From Paenibacillus wynnii (lineage in GTDB: Bacteria > Bacillota > Bacilli > Paenibacillales > Paenibacillaceae): DNA of 64,000 nucleotides. Positions 28,249 through 37,306 of this stretch are shown here, piece after piece. The stretch covers positions 52,290 through 116,289 of the forward strand of contig NZ_JAUSTK010000015.1 in the NCBI RefSeq assembly GCF_030812855.1. Direction: 5' to 3'. The translations under genes and the position numbers were made by a program. The notes under the pieces are model-generated. The model ran no database searches, was not told the DNA's origin, and worked only from the letters and a program-made list of their open reading frames with translations. Position 1 is the stretch's first letter. Every line of letters starts with the position of its first letter.

Positions 28249-28322
28249 ATTGAATGCACAAAGAAACCTCTCCTTTTGAAATGGCGGGTCGTACTTCCAT
28301 TTTACCAAAGAGAGGTTTTTTT
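28249..28322. terminator. Shared terminator-like hairpin between island operon and repeat-protein gene
   Basis: AAACCTCT with following bases pairs with AGAGAGGTTT across about 40 bases, with T or A runs on both sides, so it can terminate both the plus-strand operon and the minus-strand repeat-protein gene. It is clearly related to the element at 16147-16221: both begin ATTGAATGCACAAA and contain a TTTGGTAAAATGGA-like arm. The 100 bases between it and the repeat-protein stop hold no gene. Confidence 0.75.
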
Positions 28323-28420
28323 GCTGTTTTTAGAGAAGATTTCAATGTTCTCCGCTGATAGTAACGGAGAGGACGGAACGATTGCGGAAAAGCGAAACGG
28401 TCCGTTCGGAGCCTAGCTAA

Positions 28421-29125
28421 TTAAACCTGTCCTTGATAGAAGATGCTAATAGTTGAAGTTCCGGCAGCTGTTCCTCTTTTATAAGCAAGTCTTGCAAAAC
28501 GGCTGTAGCGTGTAGCTGTATAGATCGTTAATGCTCCAGCAGCCAATGTACGAGTAACCGTATCATCGTCCAGCCAATCCGTTGTTCCGTTAGGGCTTAA
28601 CTGGAGTTTCAGATTTGTGGTAGCAGTTCCGCCTTTGATCATAAAGCTGAACTGGCTTAACGAGACAACGTTAATCGAGGACGTACTTGAGTATGTCCCT
28701 GTTGTTGTAACGGATCCTGCAAGGTCGGCAGTAATAACTTTGCGATCCCCCAATGTAGTTTGCAGGAGTGAAGCGGCGCTTTGTCTGACTGTAGCATTCA
28801 AGAGTGATGCAGCAGTTTGTCTGACTCGAGCATTCAAGAGTGATGCAGCGGTTTGTCTGACTCTGGCATTCAAGAGTGATGCAGCGGTTTGTCTGACTCT
28901 GGCATTCAAGAGTGATGCAGCGGTTTGTCTGACTCTGGCATTCAAGAGTGATGCGGCGCTTTGGCTAACTCTTGCATTCAGGTTTGAAGCGGAACTTTGG
29001 CTCACCATAGTTTGCAAATTGGAGGCGGTGGTTTGCACGGGTTCAACCTTCAGATTTGATGCAGTCGGCTGGAATACTGTGGAAAAAAACTGAGTCTGTG
29101 TATCTGTAAAAACTTTCATACTCAC
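28421..29125 (-). CDS. DUF6385-like protein with nine 12-residue repeats
   Basis: About 234 residues. A short N-terminus (MKVFTDTQTQFF) leads into nine 12-residue units ending in the DUF6385-like domain (about 130-234; SLSQFSFMIKGGT, LSPNGTTDWLDDD, RYSRFARLAYKRGTAAGTST). The unit consensus is RQTAASLLNARV; Ser and Thr recur at fixed places, giving many possible O-glycosylation sites. There is no signal peptide. A GTG at 29125 lies ten bases after GAGAGG; an ATG six bases further in is possible. The gene lies between the CMP-sugar/Maf operon and the GT2-TPR operon on the opposite strand, which makes it a candidate acceptor. The acceptor role is inference. Confidence 0.75.
   Translation of the reverse strand: MSMKVFTDTQTQFFSTVFQPTASNLKVEPVQTTASNLQTMVSQSSASNLNARVSQSAASLLNARVRQTAASLLNARVRQTAASLLNARVRQTAASLLNARVRQTAASLLNATVRQSAASLLQTTLGDRKVITADLAGSVTTTGTYSSTSSINVVSLSQFSFMIKGGTATTNLKLQLSPNGTTDWLDDDTVTRTLAAGALTIYTATRYSRFARLAYKRGTAAGTSTISIFYQGQV
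28751..29074 (-). repeat. Nine tandem 36-base units coding the 12-residue repeat
   Basis: Each unit encodes one 12-residue repeat. The three central units are identical over their whole length and neighbours differ by a few bases, while the outermost units have diverged. This is the pattern of recent unequal crossing-over or slippage in the middle of an older array, so copy number probably varies between strains. Confidence 0.9.
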
Positions 29126-29312
29126 ATCTATCAATTCCTCTCTTCTTCCGTCATACCGTATTTATATGCTTGGAGTAAGCACTTGTTTGGACTTTCAGTT
29201 CGTCAGGAGCCCTTTTATCTACCAGCCTATTGCTCCATTTTTTTATTCGAACGTCTATCTAGAAATAAACATACATTAGAAAGAGAAATGGCACAGAAAG
29301 GTGAAACCGGAC

Positions 29313-31271
29313 ATGAATAAGCCCAACCTCTTAAGCGTCTGTATTATCACGAAGGATGAAGAACAAGCATTACCTTTTTGTCTGGCCTCGATAGAGGAAA
29401 TAGCGGATGAAGTCATTGTAGTCGATACGGGCTCAAAGGACCGTACACTGGAATTTGCCAAACATGCGGGAGCAAAAGTATTCGAGAGAACTTGGAATGA
29501 CAGCTTTAGTGATGTCAGGAATTATGCAATTGAACATTCCAGCGGCAAATGGATATTATTCCTGGATGCGGATGAAACGGTATCTCCCTCCGACCTCATA
29601 CGAATCAAACCTCTCCTTGAAAATCCATTAGTTGAGGGGTACCTCTTTTATATTTCTACACAGTGGCAGAGCCAAGCCGCATTCTCGTCCACTCAAGCAC
29701 TTCGCCTATTTCGAAACCGGGAAGAGTACCGTTATCAGAATCGGGTGTTCGAACGGATCCACGAAGAAAAACTCACCAACGTCAAAGAAGAGCCGATCAC
29801 CATCCTTCATCAACCCGATCCCGAGCGGAAATCTTCAATTTATCAATTAAAGATGCGACTTCTCTCAATGGACATAGAGGAGAATCCAAACGATCCCTAT
29901 CTTCATTATGTATATGGAATAGAGCTCTTGAATTCCAATCAGGCTGAACAAAGCATAGAGCATTTTCAACAATCGTTGCAGAGAGCCAGTTCGTATCATA
30001 TATTCCATTCACATTTGTATAAATGCTTGGCTTGGGCCTATTTTCAATTAGAAAAAGAAGAGGATGCCCTGCGTATCATCGCCCAAGGGCAGCGCCACTT
30101 TCCGCAATATACAGATTTATACTATTTGCAAGGACAGTGCCACAAACAATTGAAGCAATACGGCAAGGCCATAGGTGCCTTAGAGTTATGCTTGAAAATC
30201 GGTGAAGCCCCGGTATCTATGGTTTCCGATACTGGCGTAGGCACCTTTAAAGCCTACTTTTTGCTGGGTCAAATTCATGAAGAATTGGCTAACACTAGCT
30301 TAGCACTAGATTTCTATCGAAAGGCATATCATATGCAGCCTTCATTTGATGATTCCTTGTATGCTATGGGGGCGTTAATTGACAACCATTCCGAACTTGG
30401 AGATCTGGAAGAATTGTTACTGACAACCATTGACCGGAACGATCTGCAGCAAAGGATGAGCATCATCGATATCTTATGTTTGCAAAGGAAATATAACCAG
30501 GCACTTTCACATCTGGATGAGGTGAAGAAGCTGGGATCTACCCAGGAAGAGCTTTGGTTCGTAAAAGGTATATGCTGCATGATGCTTGGAGATGGAGATC
30601 AAGCGGAGCGCACTTTTGTGAAAATTGATGAAATACATCCTTATTTTGACCCTGTTCTACAGCGGCGAATTCAAAATTATTGGTTCCAAGGACAACTGAA
30701 CAAGGCGGAAACGTTAGTGGAACGCTTGCAACAATCCAGTAGTATTTCCGAATCCGTTCGGATTATGTACTTAACGGTCCATCGAATGATCTGTGGAGAA
30801 GAGCCTCTAAAAGCTCCTTTGACACAAAACGGGATGGAAGCATTGGCCAAGTTGATCGAGCATCTGCTTTGGTTGAAGCAAACTGCTGTAGCCGAGCCCT
30901 TGCTGGAATGGCTGCTGCAGTCTGAAATGGAGCACTTATGGACAAAACCAGCGGAATTACTGGTGGACAATCATGATTTCGACAAGCTTGAAGCTATCTT
31001 TCTTCGCCTTAAGAATGAACGAATAAAGTTTGAATATAAAGAAGCGATGTGCAGAAAAGTCTGGGTCTCCGGGCAGTTCGAACTAGCGGAACGGATTGTA
31101 GGCATGGGCCAAACGGAAGAATTGGGGGTCTGGGGTTATTTATTGTGGGACCGCCTGTGGCGGATTAAAACCAAAAAAATTTTAAAGCAAGGTAGACGCA
31201 GCCGTAAGATTGATCAGGCCACGAAGCAGAAATTGTCCGATTGGATGGAGATGATTCACCATGAGCATTAG
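29313..31271 (+). CDS. GT2-TPR fusion glycosyltransferase 1
   Basis: A 652-residue cytoplasmic protein. The family 2 glycosyltransferase domain (about 1-230) opens with LLSVCIITKDEE, has VIVVDTGSKDRT, and carries the metal-binding DxD in LFLDADETV. About 400 residues of TPR-like helices follow (YLHYVYGIELLNSNQAEQSI, LGQIHEELANTSLALDFYRK). The same architecture occurs in SunS-like transferases that glycosylate peptides or proteins. ATG 29313 lies nine bases after AAAGGTGA; a GTG at 29301 is less likely. It is the first of three similar genes in one operon divergent from the repeat-protein gene. The substrate is unknown; the TPR half may hold a protein acceptor. Confidence 0.85.
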   Translation: MNKPNLLSVCIITKDEEQALPFCLASIEEIADEVIVVDTGSKDRTLEFAKHAGAKVFERTWNDSFSDVRNYAIEHSSGKWILFLDADETVSPSDLIRIKPLLENPLVEGYLFYISTQWQSQAAFSSTQALRLFRNREEYRYQNRVFERIHEEKLTNVKEEPITILHQPDPERKSSIYQLKMRLLSMDIEENPNDPYLHYVYGIELLNSNQAEQSIEHFQQSLQRASSYHIFHSHLYKCLAWAYFQLEKEEDALRIIAQGQRHFPQYTDLYYLQGQCHKQLKQYGKAIGALELCLKIGEAPVSMVSDTGVGTFKAYFLLGQIHEELANTSLALDFYRKAYHMQPSFDDSLYAMGALIDNHSELGDLEELLLTTIDRNDLQQRMSIIDILCLQRKYNQALSHLDEVKKLGSTQEELWFVKGICCMMLGDGDQAERTFVKIDEIHPYFDPVLQRRIQNYWFQGQLNKAETLVERLQQSSSISESVRIMYLTVHRMICGEEPLKAPLTQNGMEALAKLIEHLLWLKQTAVAEPLLEWLLQSEMEHLWTKPAELLVDNHDFDKLEAIFLRLKNERIKFEYKEAMCRKVWVSGQFELAERIVGMGQTEELGVWGYLLWDRLWRIKTKKILKQGRRSRKIDQATKQKLSDWMEMIHHEH

Positions 31272-32811
31272 TCTGTGTATGATCACCAAAAATGAAGAGC
31301 GATTTCTGATGGACTGCTTAAACAGTGTAAAAGATGCAATCGATGAAATCATAATCGTAGATACAGGTTCAACGGATCGCACCTGTGAGATTGCACTCAG
31401 CTTTGGAGCGAAAATCTATCATCGTCCTTGGGAGCAGGATTTTGCCGCACCCAGAAACTTTGGCATTGACCGTGCCAAGGGGCAGTGGATACTTATTCTA
31501 GACGCTGATGAGACTCTGGAAGCTTCTGTTACGATTCGGCAAATGGTCACTGATGCAGAGAAGGATATTGAAGGCTTTCTGATGAACATCTGTAATTACA
31601 GTGATGATGCCAAATCCTTGATCGAACAAAGTGTCGGTCTCCGGTTGTTCAGAAACCAGCCCCGATTTCGTTATTTTGGAGCGTTACATGAACAACTGCC
31701 CCTGCAAGATGCAAATGTTGCTCTGAGCGGCCTGATTATTCATCATTTCGGCTATATGCCCTCGGTCACCTTGGCCAAAGAAAAGCACATCAGAAATTTG
31801 GAAATTTTAATGAAGGAAAAGGTTAAAAATCCGAACAGTGCCTTTGTCTATTATAACTTGGGTACCGAATATGTTAGGTTAAAGCAATATTCCACAGCTT
31901 TGAAGCATTATACAACATCCTTGGATCTATTAGATCAAGAGACCGGTTATGAAGCGCGGATGTATAAGCTGATGACCCTTTGCTATCTTCACTTAGAGCC
32001 TAACCCAAAACATCTTTCCACACTCCAACAAGGTGTTCAGTATTTTCCCGATTATCCGGATTTATATTACATGAGGGGCCTCTATTTCGAGAAATTAGGC
32101 ATTTATCCCCAAGCAGTGGCCGACTTCATCCATTGTCTAGTAATGGATCACCGCCTCGAGAACGTGCCCGATATCTATGTCAAAGAGGAAGGGATCACCA
32201 GTTATAAAGCGTATTTTGCTTTGGGACGCGTATATGAGAAGCTCGGAAAACATCAGGAAGCCTTCACAGCATACGGCCGTTCTTTACGTTGCAAACCTTT
32301 ATATCCAGAAGTCATGCAGGTAATTCAACAACGTTTTTCCAAGGAATTATCACAGCTGATTCGATTTCTGGAAGAACATGTATTCCTGGGAGCTGAGAAT
32401 GAGCAGCTTAGATTCCAATATGCGAAGCATTATTATGAGCTGGGGACTTATTCAACGGTTGTATCCCTTCTGGATCACTTCACCGACCCCCTTTGGGCAG
32501 ACCAAACCGATTGGATACGAGGCATCTGTTACTATCATTTAGACCATTGGGAACAAGCTGCTCCCCTGCTCGCCAACGTTCCGTTGAACCATCCGCATTA
32601 TGTAGAAGCTTCCGCTTACCTGATGGCAATGTTGTGGGCTGAAGAACATACGGAGCCGGCAAAAAAGATGCTGGACGCATTGGACGATCCGGGTCCGAGC
32701 TTACTAAAGCTAATAGAAATTCGGATTAGCGAAAGAGAATTAACGATTAGGGGTGGCTTAGAGCAATATCCTGAAAGTACACGCTTAAAGCAGGTTCCCC
32801 ATTATGGATAA
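31261..32811 (+). CDS. GT2-TPR fusion glycosyltransferase 2
   Basis: A paralog of the preceding gene, 516 residues. The GT2 domain has ISLCMITKNEERFLMDCL, IIIVDTGSTDRT and LILDADETLE (DxD). TPR units follow, e.g. SAFVYYNLGTEYVRLKQYST and YKAYFALGRVYEKLGKHQEA. It overlaps the first gene by 11 bases and the third by eight. Three paralogs in tandem suggest that successive sugars, or different acceptor sites, are handled by separate enzymes. Confidence 0.85.
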   Translation: MSISLCMITKNEERFLMDCLNSVKDAIDEIIIVDTGSTDRTCEIALSFGAKIYHRPWEQDFAAPRNFGIDRAKGQWILILDADETLEASVTIRQMVTDAEKDIEGFLMNICNYSDDAKSLIEQSVGLRLFRNQPRFRYFGALHEQLPLQDANVALSGLIIHHFGYMPSVTLAKEKHIRNLEILMKEKVKNPNSAFVYYNLGTEYVRLKQYSTALKHYTTSLDLLDQETGYEARMYKLMTLCYLHLEPNPKHLSTLQQGVQYFPDYPDLYYMRGLYFEKLGIYPQAVADFIHCLVMDHRLENVPDIYVKEEGITSYKAYFALGRVYEKLGKHQEAFTAYGRSLRCKPLYPEVMQVIQQRFSKELSQLIRFLEEHVFLGAENEQLRFQYAKHYYELGTYSTVVSLLDHFTDPLWADQTDWIRGICYYHLDHWEQAAPLLANVPLNHPHYVEASAYLMAMLWAEEHTEPAKKMLDALDDPGPSLLKLIEIRISERELTIRGGLEQYPESTRLKQVPHYG

Positions 32812-34321
32812 AACTTGCCCGCGTCTGAGTTTATGCATGATTGTCAGAAATGAGCAGGATCAATTAAGTAGAGCTATTCTCAGTGTTAGAGGCATTGTCG
32901 ATGAGATCGTAATCGTCGATACGGGATCTACCGACCATACAATAACGCTGGCTAAAGAGCTGTCTACCCTATTGGTACAGATTCGCTGGAACGATCATTT
33001 CTCGGAAGCTCGCAATCTTTCGTTGGAAGAAGCAACCGGGGACTGGATCTTAGTTATGGATGCCGACGAAACACTACATCCGGACGATGGGCCTCGATTG
33101 TTGAAGATGATTGGCGAAGCGGAAGCTGATGGATATTTTGTGGAAATCGTAAATCAGATTGCATCTTCATCAGGAAGTCAGGAGGAACATTTCCCAGCAG
33201 TTCGCTTGTTTCGAAATGATCCCGCTTATCGATTTACGGGTGCCATTCACGAGCAAATTCGCAGCATATCCGCCGGTAATTTAGCCACCTCCGATATCCG
33301 GTTCATCCATCATGGAAATGAAGGAGACATGGATAAGATAAGAAACCGAAGTATCCGTAATATACGTATTTTACTCAAAGAAGCAGAGCAACGGCCTGAC
33401 GATGAGTTCAACTTGTATAACTTGGGAGTGGAATATACTGTCCTGCTTCAATACAAAGAAGCCATTATCCCCTTTGAACGCGCTAGAAGTTTAATTAGGG
33501 ATAAACAACCCTGGGTAGCCCGTCTCTATAAAATATTGGTATATTGTTATTTGAAAATAGAGCATTGGGAACAAGCCCATTCCATTCTGGAAAAAGGCAT
33601 AGGAGATTTTCCGGATTACACTGATTTGTATTATTTAAAAGGGATGCTTTTCACCGCTCAAAATAAATACAAGGAAGCCCTTCTTCCTTTCTATCATTGT
33701 CTTGCTCTAGGAGACGCCATTTCTTCTGGCTATTTGGCCGAAAAAGGAATGGGGACGGATAAGGCTTATTTTGCACTCGGCAGCATCTACGAAGCTTTGG
33801 GTGAAAAAACACGATCACAGCTATGCTACCAGAATACTTTTCAATGGAATCCGGCTCATGTAGAAGCAGGACGTAGATGGATGGTAACCGTCATTAACGA
33901 GCAAACAGATATCCGTTCAGCTATTCAAGCCATTGTAACATCCCCCGCTATTAAACATCCGATAGCCTGGTTGACTTTAGCCAGCATACTTGCTGAGAAG
34001 CGTGAATTCACCCTAAGTCGTTATTATCGAAAGCTTGCGTTAAAACAAGGTGCTTCAATTTCAGCTGTAAAGATGGCGGAGGTTCATTGCAGCTATTTAG
34101 AAGGAGGAATTAAAAAAGCCTTGACCCGTTTATATTCCATGGATAATAAAGCTATTAACTGTAATCTATTGGAAGGACTGATCCTCCACTTATGGAATGA
34201 AAGGTACACCAAGTTAACAGAAGGAAATGAAAAATATCCTTCATCCCTCCTATTAAGAGAAAGAAAAGACCTCGCCCAGCACAGGCTGCAAAACCAAAAA
34301 AACGAACGTCTTTTTATTTGA
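32804..34321 (+). CDS. GT2-TPR fusion glycosyltransferase 3
   Basis: Third paralog, 505 residues. The GT2 domain has LSLCMIVRNEQDQLSRAILS, IVIVDTGSTDHT and LVMDADETLH (DxD). TPR repeats follow (FNLYNLGVEYTVLLQYKEAI, KAYFALGSIYEALGEKT). It is the last gene of the operon and is followed by a bidirectional terminator shared with the pyruvate dehydrogenase operon. Confidence 0.85.
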   Translation: MDKTCPRLSLCMIVRNEQDQLSRAILSVRGIVDEIVIVDTGSTDHTITLAKELSTLLVQIRWNDHFSEARNLSLEEATGDWILVMDADETLHPDDGPRLLKMIGEAEADGYFVEIVNQIASSSGSQEEHFPAVRLFRNDPAYRFTGAIHEQIRSISAGNLATSDIRFIHHGNEGDMDKIRNRSIRNIRILLKEAEQRPDDEFNLYNLGVEYTVLLQYKEAIIPFERARSLIRDKQPWVARLYKILVYCYLKIEHWEQAHSILEKGIGDFPDYTDLYYLKGMLFTAQNKYKEALLPFYHCLALGDAISSGYLAEKGMGTDKAYFALGSIYEALGEKTRSQLCYQNTFQWNPAHVEAGRRWMVTVINEQTDIRSAIQAIVTSPAIKHPIAWLTLASILAEKREFTLSRYYRKLALKQGASISAVKMAEVHCSYLEGGIKKALTRLYSMDNKAINCNLLEGLILHLWNERYTKLTEGNEKYPSSLLLRERKDLAQHRLQNQKNERLFI

Positions 34322-34433
34322 TGACCTAAGTAGAATAGGCTAAGCCATCCCCAGAGGGAGCGCGCTTTTCGAGGCTACCGATAATCGGGCAAAGTATAAA
34401 TTGAGCTTACACTTTTTTATATTTGTACAAAAC

Positions 34434-34474
34434 AAAGAGGCCTTCCCCTAGTCAATGACTTTGGGAGGCCTCTT
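34434..34474. terminator. Bidirectional terminator between the island and the pdh operon
   Basis: AAAGAGGCCTTCCC pairs with GGGAGGCCTCTTT around a 13-base loop, with T-rich sequence on both strands. It serves the plus-strand GT2-TPR operon and the minus-strand pdhD end, and marks the right border of the island. Confidence 0.9.
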
Positions 34475-34508
34475 TTACAGCTTGCCTAAGCAAGCTGTAA
34501 TTTAATTA

Positions 34509-35921
34509 TTATTTCAACACGTGAATTGGATGACCTTCTACCAGCTCAGCCGCTTCCATGACGATTTCACCCAGAGTTGGATGTGCATGAATGGTCAAAG
34601 CGATATCCTCAAGGGTAGCACCCATTTCAATTGCAAGACCAAGCTCAGCAATCAAGTTGGAAGCTTCAATACCTACGATTTGTGCGCCGAGAACGAGATT
34701 GTTCTCTTCGTTAGCTACAATTCGGACAAAACCTTCCGCGTTGTTCAAAGAAACCGCACGGCCATTGCCGGCGAACGGGAATTTACCGCTCTTCACTTTG
34801 TAGCCTTTGTCCTTCGCTTCTTTTTCCGTCAAGCCAACGCTGGAGCATTCAGGATCGGTGAACACGACAGCCGGAATGACTTTGTAGTCAACAACGGATT
34901 TGTGTCCTGCGATCGCTTCGGCCGCGATTTTGCCTTCATAGGATGCTTTGTGAGCCAATGCTAGACCAGGTACGATATCGCCGATAGCGAAAATGTTAGG
35001 GATATTCGTACGACCTTGATGGTCAACCTTAACCAAACCACGTTCGTCAAGCTCCAGACCGATCAGATCCAGACCCAACTCACCATCCGTATTCGGACGA
35101 CGTCCTACGGTAACAAGCAGGTATTCCGCTGTAACTTCTTTGGCTTCTCCGCCAACAGAGTACTTCACCGTAACTTCCTTGTCATTCTGAACAGCGCTCT
35201 CCGCTTTTGCATTGGTTACGATTTCGATGCCTGTCTTCGCCATATTCTTGGCAACCAGACGAGTCATATCCTTGTCAAAACCAGGCAGAACAGTATCCAT
35301 TCCTTCAATGATGGTAACTTTAGTACCGAATTTGGAATACATTTGACCTAGCTCAGCACCAATATATCCACCGCCGATAACGATCATGCTCTTCGGAATT
35401 TCCGGAAGCTCAAGCGCTTCGGTTGAGGACAGAATACGTCCACCGAATGGGAAAGGCTTCAGCTCAATCGGGCGGGAACCTGTTGCAATGATGCAGTGTT
35501 TGAAACGGTAACGCGGAGATTCATGATCATTGAACACACGTGCTTCCGTGTCGCTTATGAACATGCATTCACCGTTAAATACTTCTATTTTGTTGCCTTT
35601 CATGAGACTCGTCACACCGCTGGTCATTTTCTTGACTACGCTGTTTTTGAACTCTTGAGTTTTGGCGAAATCTACCTTGACGTTTTCGGCGGTAACACCG
35701 AAAGCTTCACCATGCTGTGCGGATTCATATTGATGAGCTGCAGCGATCAACGCCTTGGAAGGAATACAGCCGCGATTGAGACATACGCCTCCCAATTCCG
35801 ATTTATCTACGATCAAAACCTTCTGGCCCAGCTGGGCGGCACGAATGGCCGCTACATATCCGCCGGGACCAGCACCAATTACCAATGTATCAATATCGAG
35901 TGAAGCATCTCCCACTACCAT
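34509..35921 (-). CDS. pdhD: Dihydrolipoyl dehydrogenase (E3)
   Basis: Flavoprotein that reoxidises lipoamide of the pyruvate dehydrogenase complex, 470 residues. The FAD motif GAGPGGYVAAIRAAQLG, the redox-active disulfide GGVCLNRGCIPSKA, the NAD motif IGGGYIGAELGQM, and the C-terminal active-site HAHPTLGEI (His-Glu pair) are all present. It is the last gene of pdhA-B-C-D, four bases behind pdhC, with GGAGGTG ahead of its ATG. Confidence 0.97.
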   Translation of the reverse strand: MVVGDASLDIDTLVIGAGPGGYVAAIRAAQLGQKVLIVDKSELGGVCLNRGCIPSKALIAAAHQYESAQHGEAFGVTAENVKVDFAKTQEFKNSVVKKMTSGVTSLMKGNKIEVFNGECMFISDTEARVFNDHESPRYRFKHCIIATGSRPIELKPFPFGGRILSSTEALELPEIPKSMIVIGGGYIGAELGQMYSKFGTKVTIIEGMDTVLPGFDKDMTRLVAKNMAKTGIEIVTNAKAESAVQNDKEVTVKYSVGGEAKEVTAEYLLVTVGRRPNTDGELGLDLIGLELDERGLVKVDHQGRTNIPNIFAIGDIVPGLALAHKASYEGKIAAEAIAGHKSVVDYKVIPAVVFTDPECSSVGLTEKEAKDKGYKVKSGKFPFAGNGRAVSLNNAEGFVRIVANEENNLVLGAQIVGIEASNLIAELGLAIEMGATLEDIALTIHAHPTLGEIVMEAAELVEGHPIHVLK

Positions 35922-35924
35922 TAA

Positions 35925-37265
35925 TTACACCTCCATAACTAGCATATCAGGGTTAGCAAGCAGCATTTTAATGTAATTCATGAAGTTCTGTGCTGTTGCT
36001 CCATCAATAATACGGTGATCAAAACTTAGGGACAGAGCCATTACTGGAGCTGCTACGATTTCACCATTCTTAACTACTGGTTTCTCAGTGATGCGGCCTG
36101 TTCCGAGGATAGCCACTTCAGGGAAGTTAATGATTGGAGTGAAGAACATACCGCCAGCAGAACCAATGTTACTGATGGATATCGTGCTGCCTTTCATTTC
36201 GTTCGGAGCAAGTTTACCTTCGCGTCCACGCAATGCGAGGTCGCTGATGCTGCTAGCGATCATCCAGATGCTCTTACGGTCTGCATCTTTGATAACAGGA
36301 ACGATCAAGCCGTTGTCTGTATCTGTTGCAATACCGATATTGTAATACTTCTTGTATACAATTTCGTTAGTTTCTTCATCAATCATGGCGTTAAGAGCAG
36401 GGAATTGACGGGAAGCCGCAACCAGTGCTTTGACGATGAACGGAAGGTAAGTTACCTTCACGCCTTTTTTCTCAGCGACAGGTTTCATACGAGCGCGGAA
36501 TGCTACCAGCTCAGTTACGTCAACCTCATCCATAATCGTTACATGCGGTGCAGTGTAAGCCGATTTAACCATCGCATTAGCAATCGCTTTACGGATACCT
36601 TTGAAAGGTACGCGTTCTTCTTCAAGGCTTACGTTGCCTGCTACAGGAGTTGCTGCTGCTTTCGCTGCTGGAGCTGCTGCTTCAGTTGCTGCTGGTGCTG
36701 CCACTTCAGTTGTTGCTGGAGCTACTGCGGTTACGGAACCACCACTCACGAAGGCTTCAACGTCTTCACGAGTAATCTTGCCGCCCTTGCCGCTACCGTT
36801 GACCTTGGAGATGTCCACATTTTGCTCACGGGCAAATTTACGAACACTAGGTGTAGCCAAAACATCACGGTCTGGAGCTGGTACTGCAGCTACTCCTCCG
36901 CCTTCGCCAGCTGCCACCGGACTAGTTGCTGCAGGGGAAGTTGTTGTATCTGCACTACCCTTAGCTGCATCCGCCTCTTGGGATCCATGTGCTTCAGCGT
37001 GACCTTCCTGTTCAGGAACGTCTCCTTCTGCATCAATAATAGCTACAACTTCGCCAACACGGCAAACCTGGCCATCTTTTGTAAATACTTCAAGAACAGT
37101 ACCATTAACAGGACATGGTACTTCTACCACTGCCTTGTCATTCTGTACTTCCATAACAATATCGTCATCGGTTACTTTGTCGCCGGCCTTAATATGCATT
37201 TTGATAATTTCGCCTTCATGCAGGCCTTCGCCCAGTTCAGGGAACCGGTACTCGAATTTTACCAC
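35925..37265 (-). CDS. pdhC: Dihydrolipoamide acetyltransferase (E2)
   Basis: Core of the pyruvate dehydrogenase complex, 446 residues. One lipoyl domain (1-80) has the lipoylated lysine in VQNDKAVVEV. An Ala/Pro/Glu linker follows, then a peripheral subunit-binding domain (about 135-170; ATPSVRKFAREQNVD), a second Ala-rich linker (AAPAATEAAAPAAKAAA), and the catalytic domain with LSFDHRIIDGA holding the active-site histidine. The GTG start lies eight bases after GGAGG. A glutamine-asparagine pair replaces the more usual ET before the DKA lysine motif, which should not matter for lipoylation. Confidence 0.96.
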   Translation of the reverse strand: MVKFEYRFPELGEGLHEGEIIKMHIKAGDKVTDDDIVMEVQNDKAVVEVPCPVNGTVLEVFTKDGQVCRVGEVVAIIDAEGDVPEQEGHAEAHGSQEADAAKGSADTTTSPAATSPVAAGEGGGVAAVPAPDRDVLATPSVRKFAREQNVDISKVNGSGKGGKITREDVEAFVSGGSVTAVAPATTEVAAPAATEAAAPAAKAAATPVAGNVSLEEERVPFKGIRKAIANAMVKSAYTAPHVTIMDEVDVTELVAFRARMKPVAEKKGVKVTYLPFIVKALVAASRQFPALNAMIDEETNEIVYKKYYNIGIATDTDNGLIVPVIKDADRKSIWMIASSISDLALRGREGKLAPNEMKGSTISISNIGSAGGMFFTPIINFPEVAILGTGRITEKPVVKNGEIVAAPVMALSLSFDHRIIDGATAQNFMNYIKMLLANPDMLVMEV

Positions 37266-37306
37266 TTCGAAAACCTCCTATTTGGAAATTAATACTCTAG
37301 AGCTAT

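Noticed and set aside
28617..29093. A 158-codon plus-strand frame opposite the repeat-protein gene
   Set aside because: It is the mirror of the repeat array. The minus-strand frame has a homologous domain, a ribosome site and a terminator.
36405..37292. A 295-codon cysteine-rich plus-strand frame opposite pdhC
   Set aside because: Composition reflects the antisense of the Ala-rich linker; pdhC is unmistakable and the frame has no start signal.
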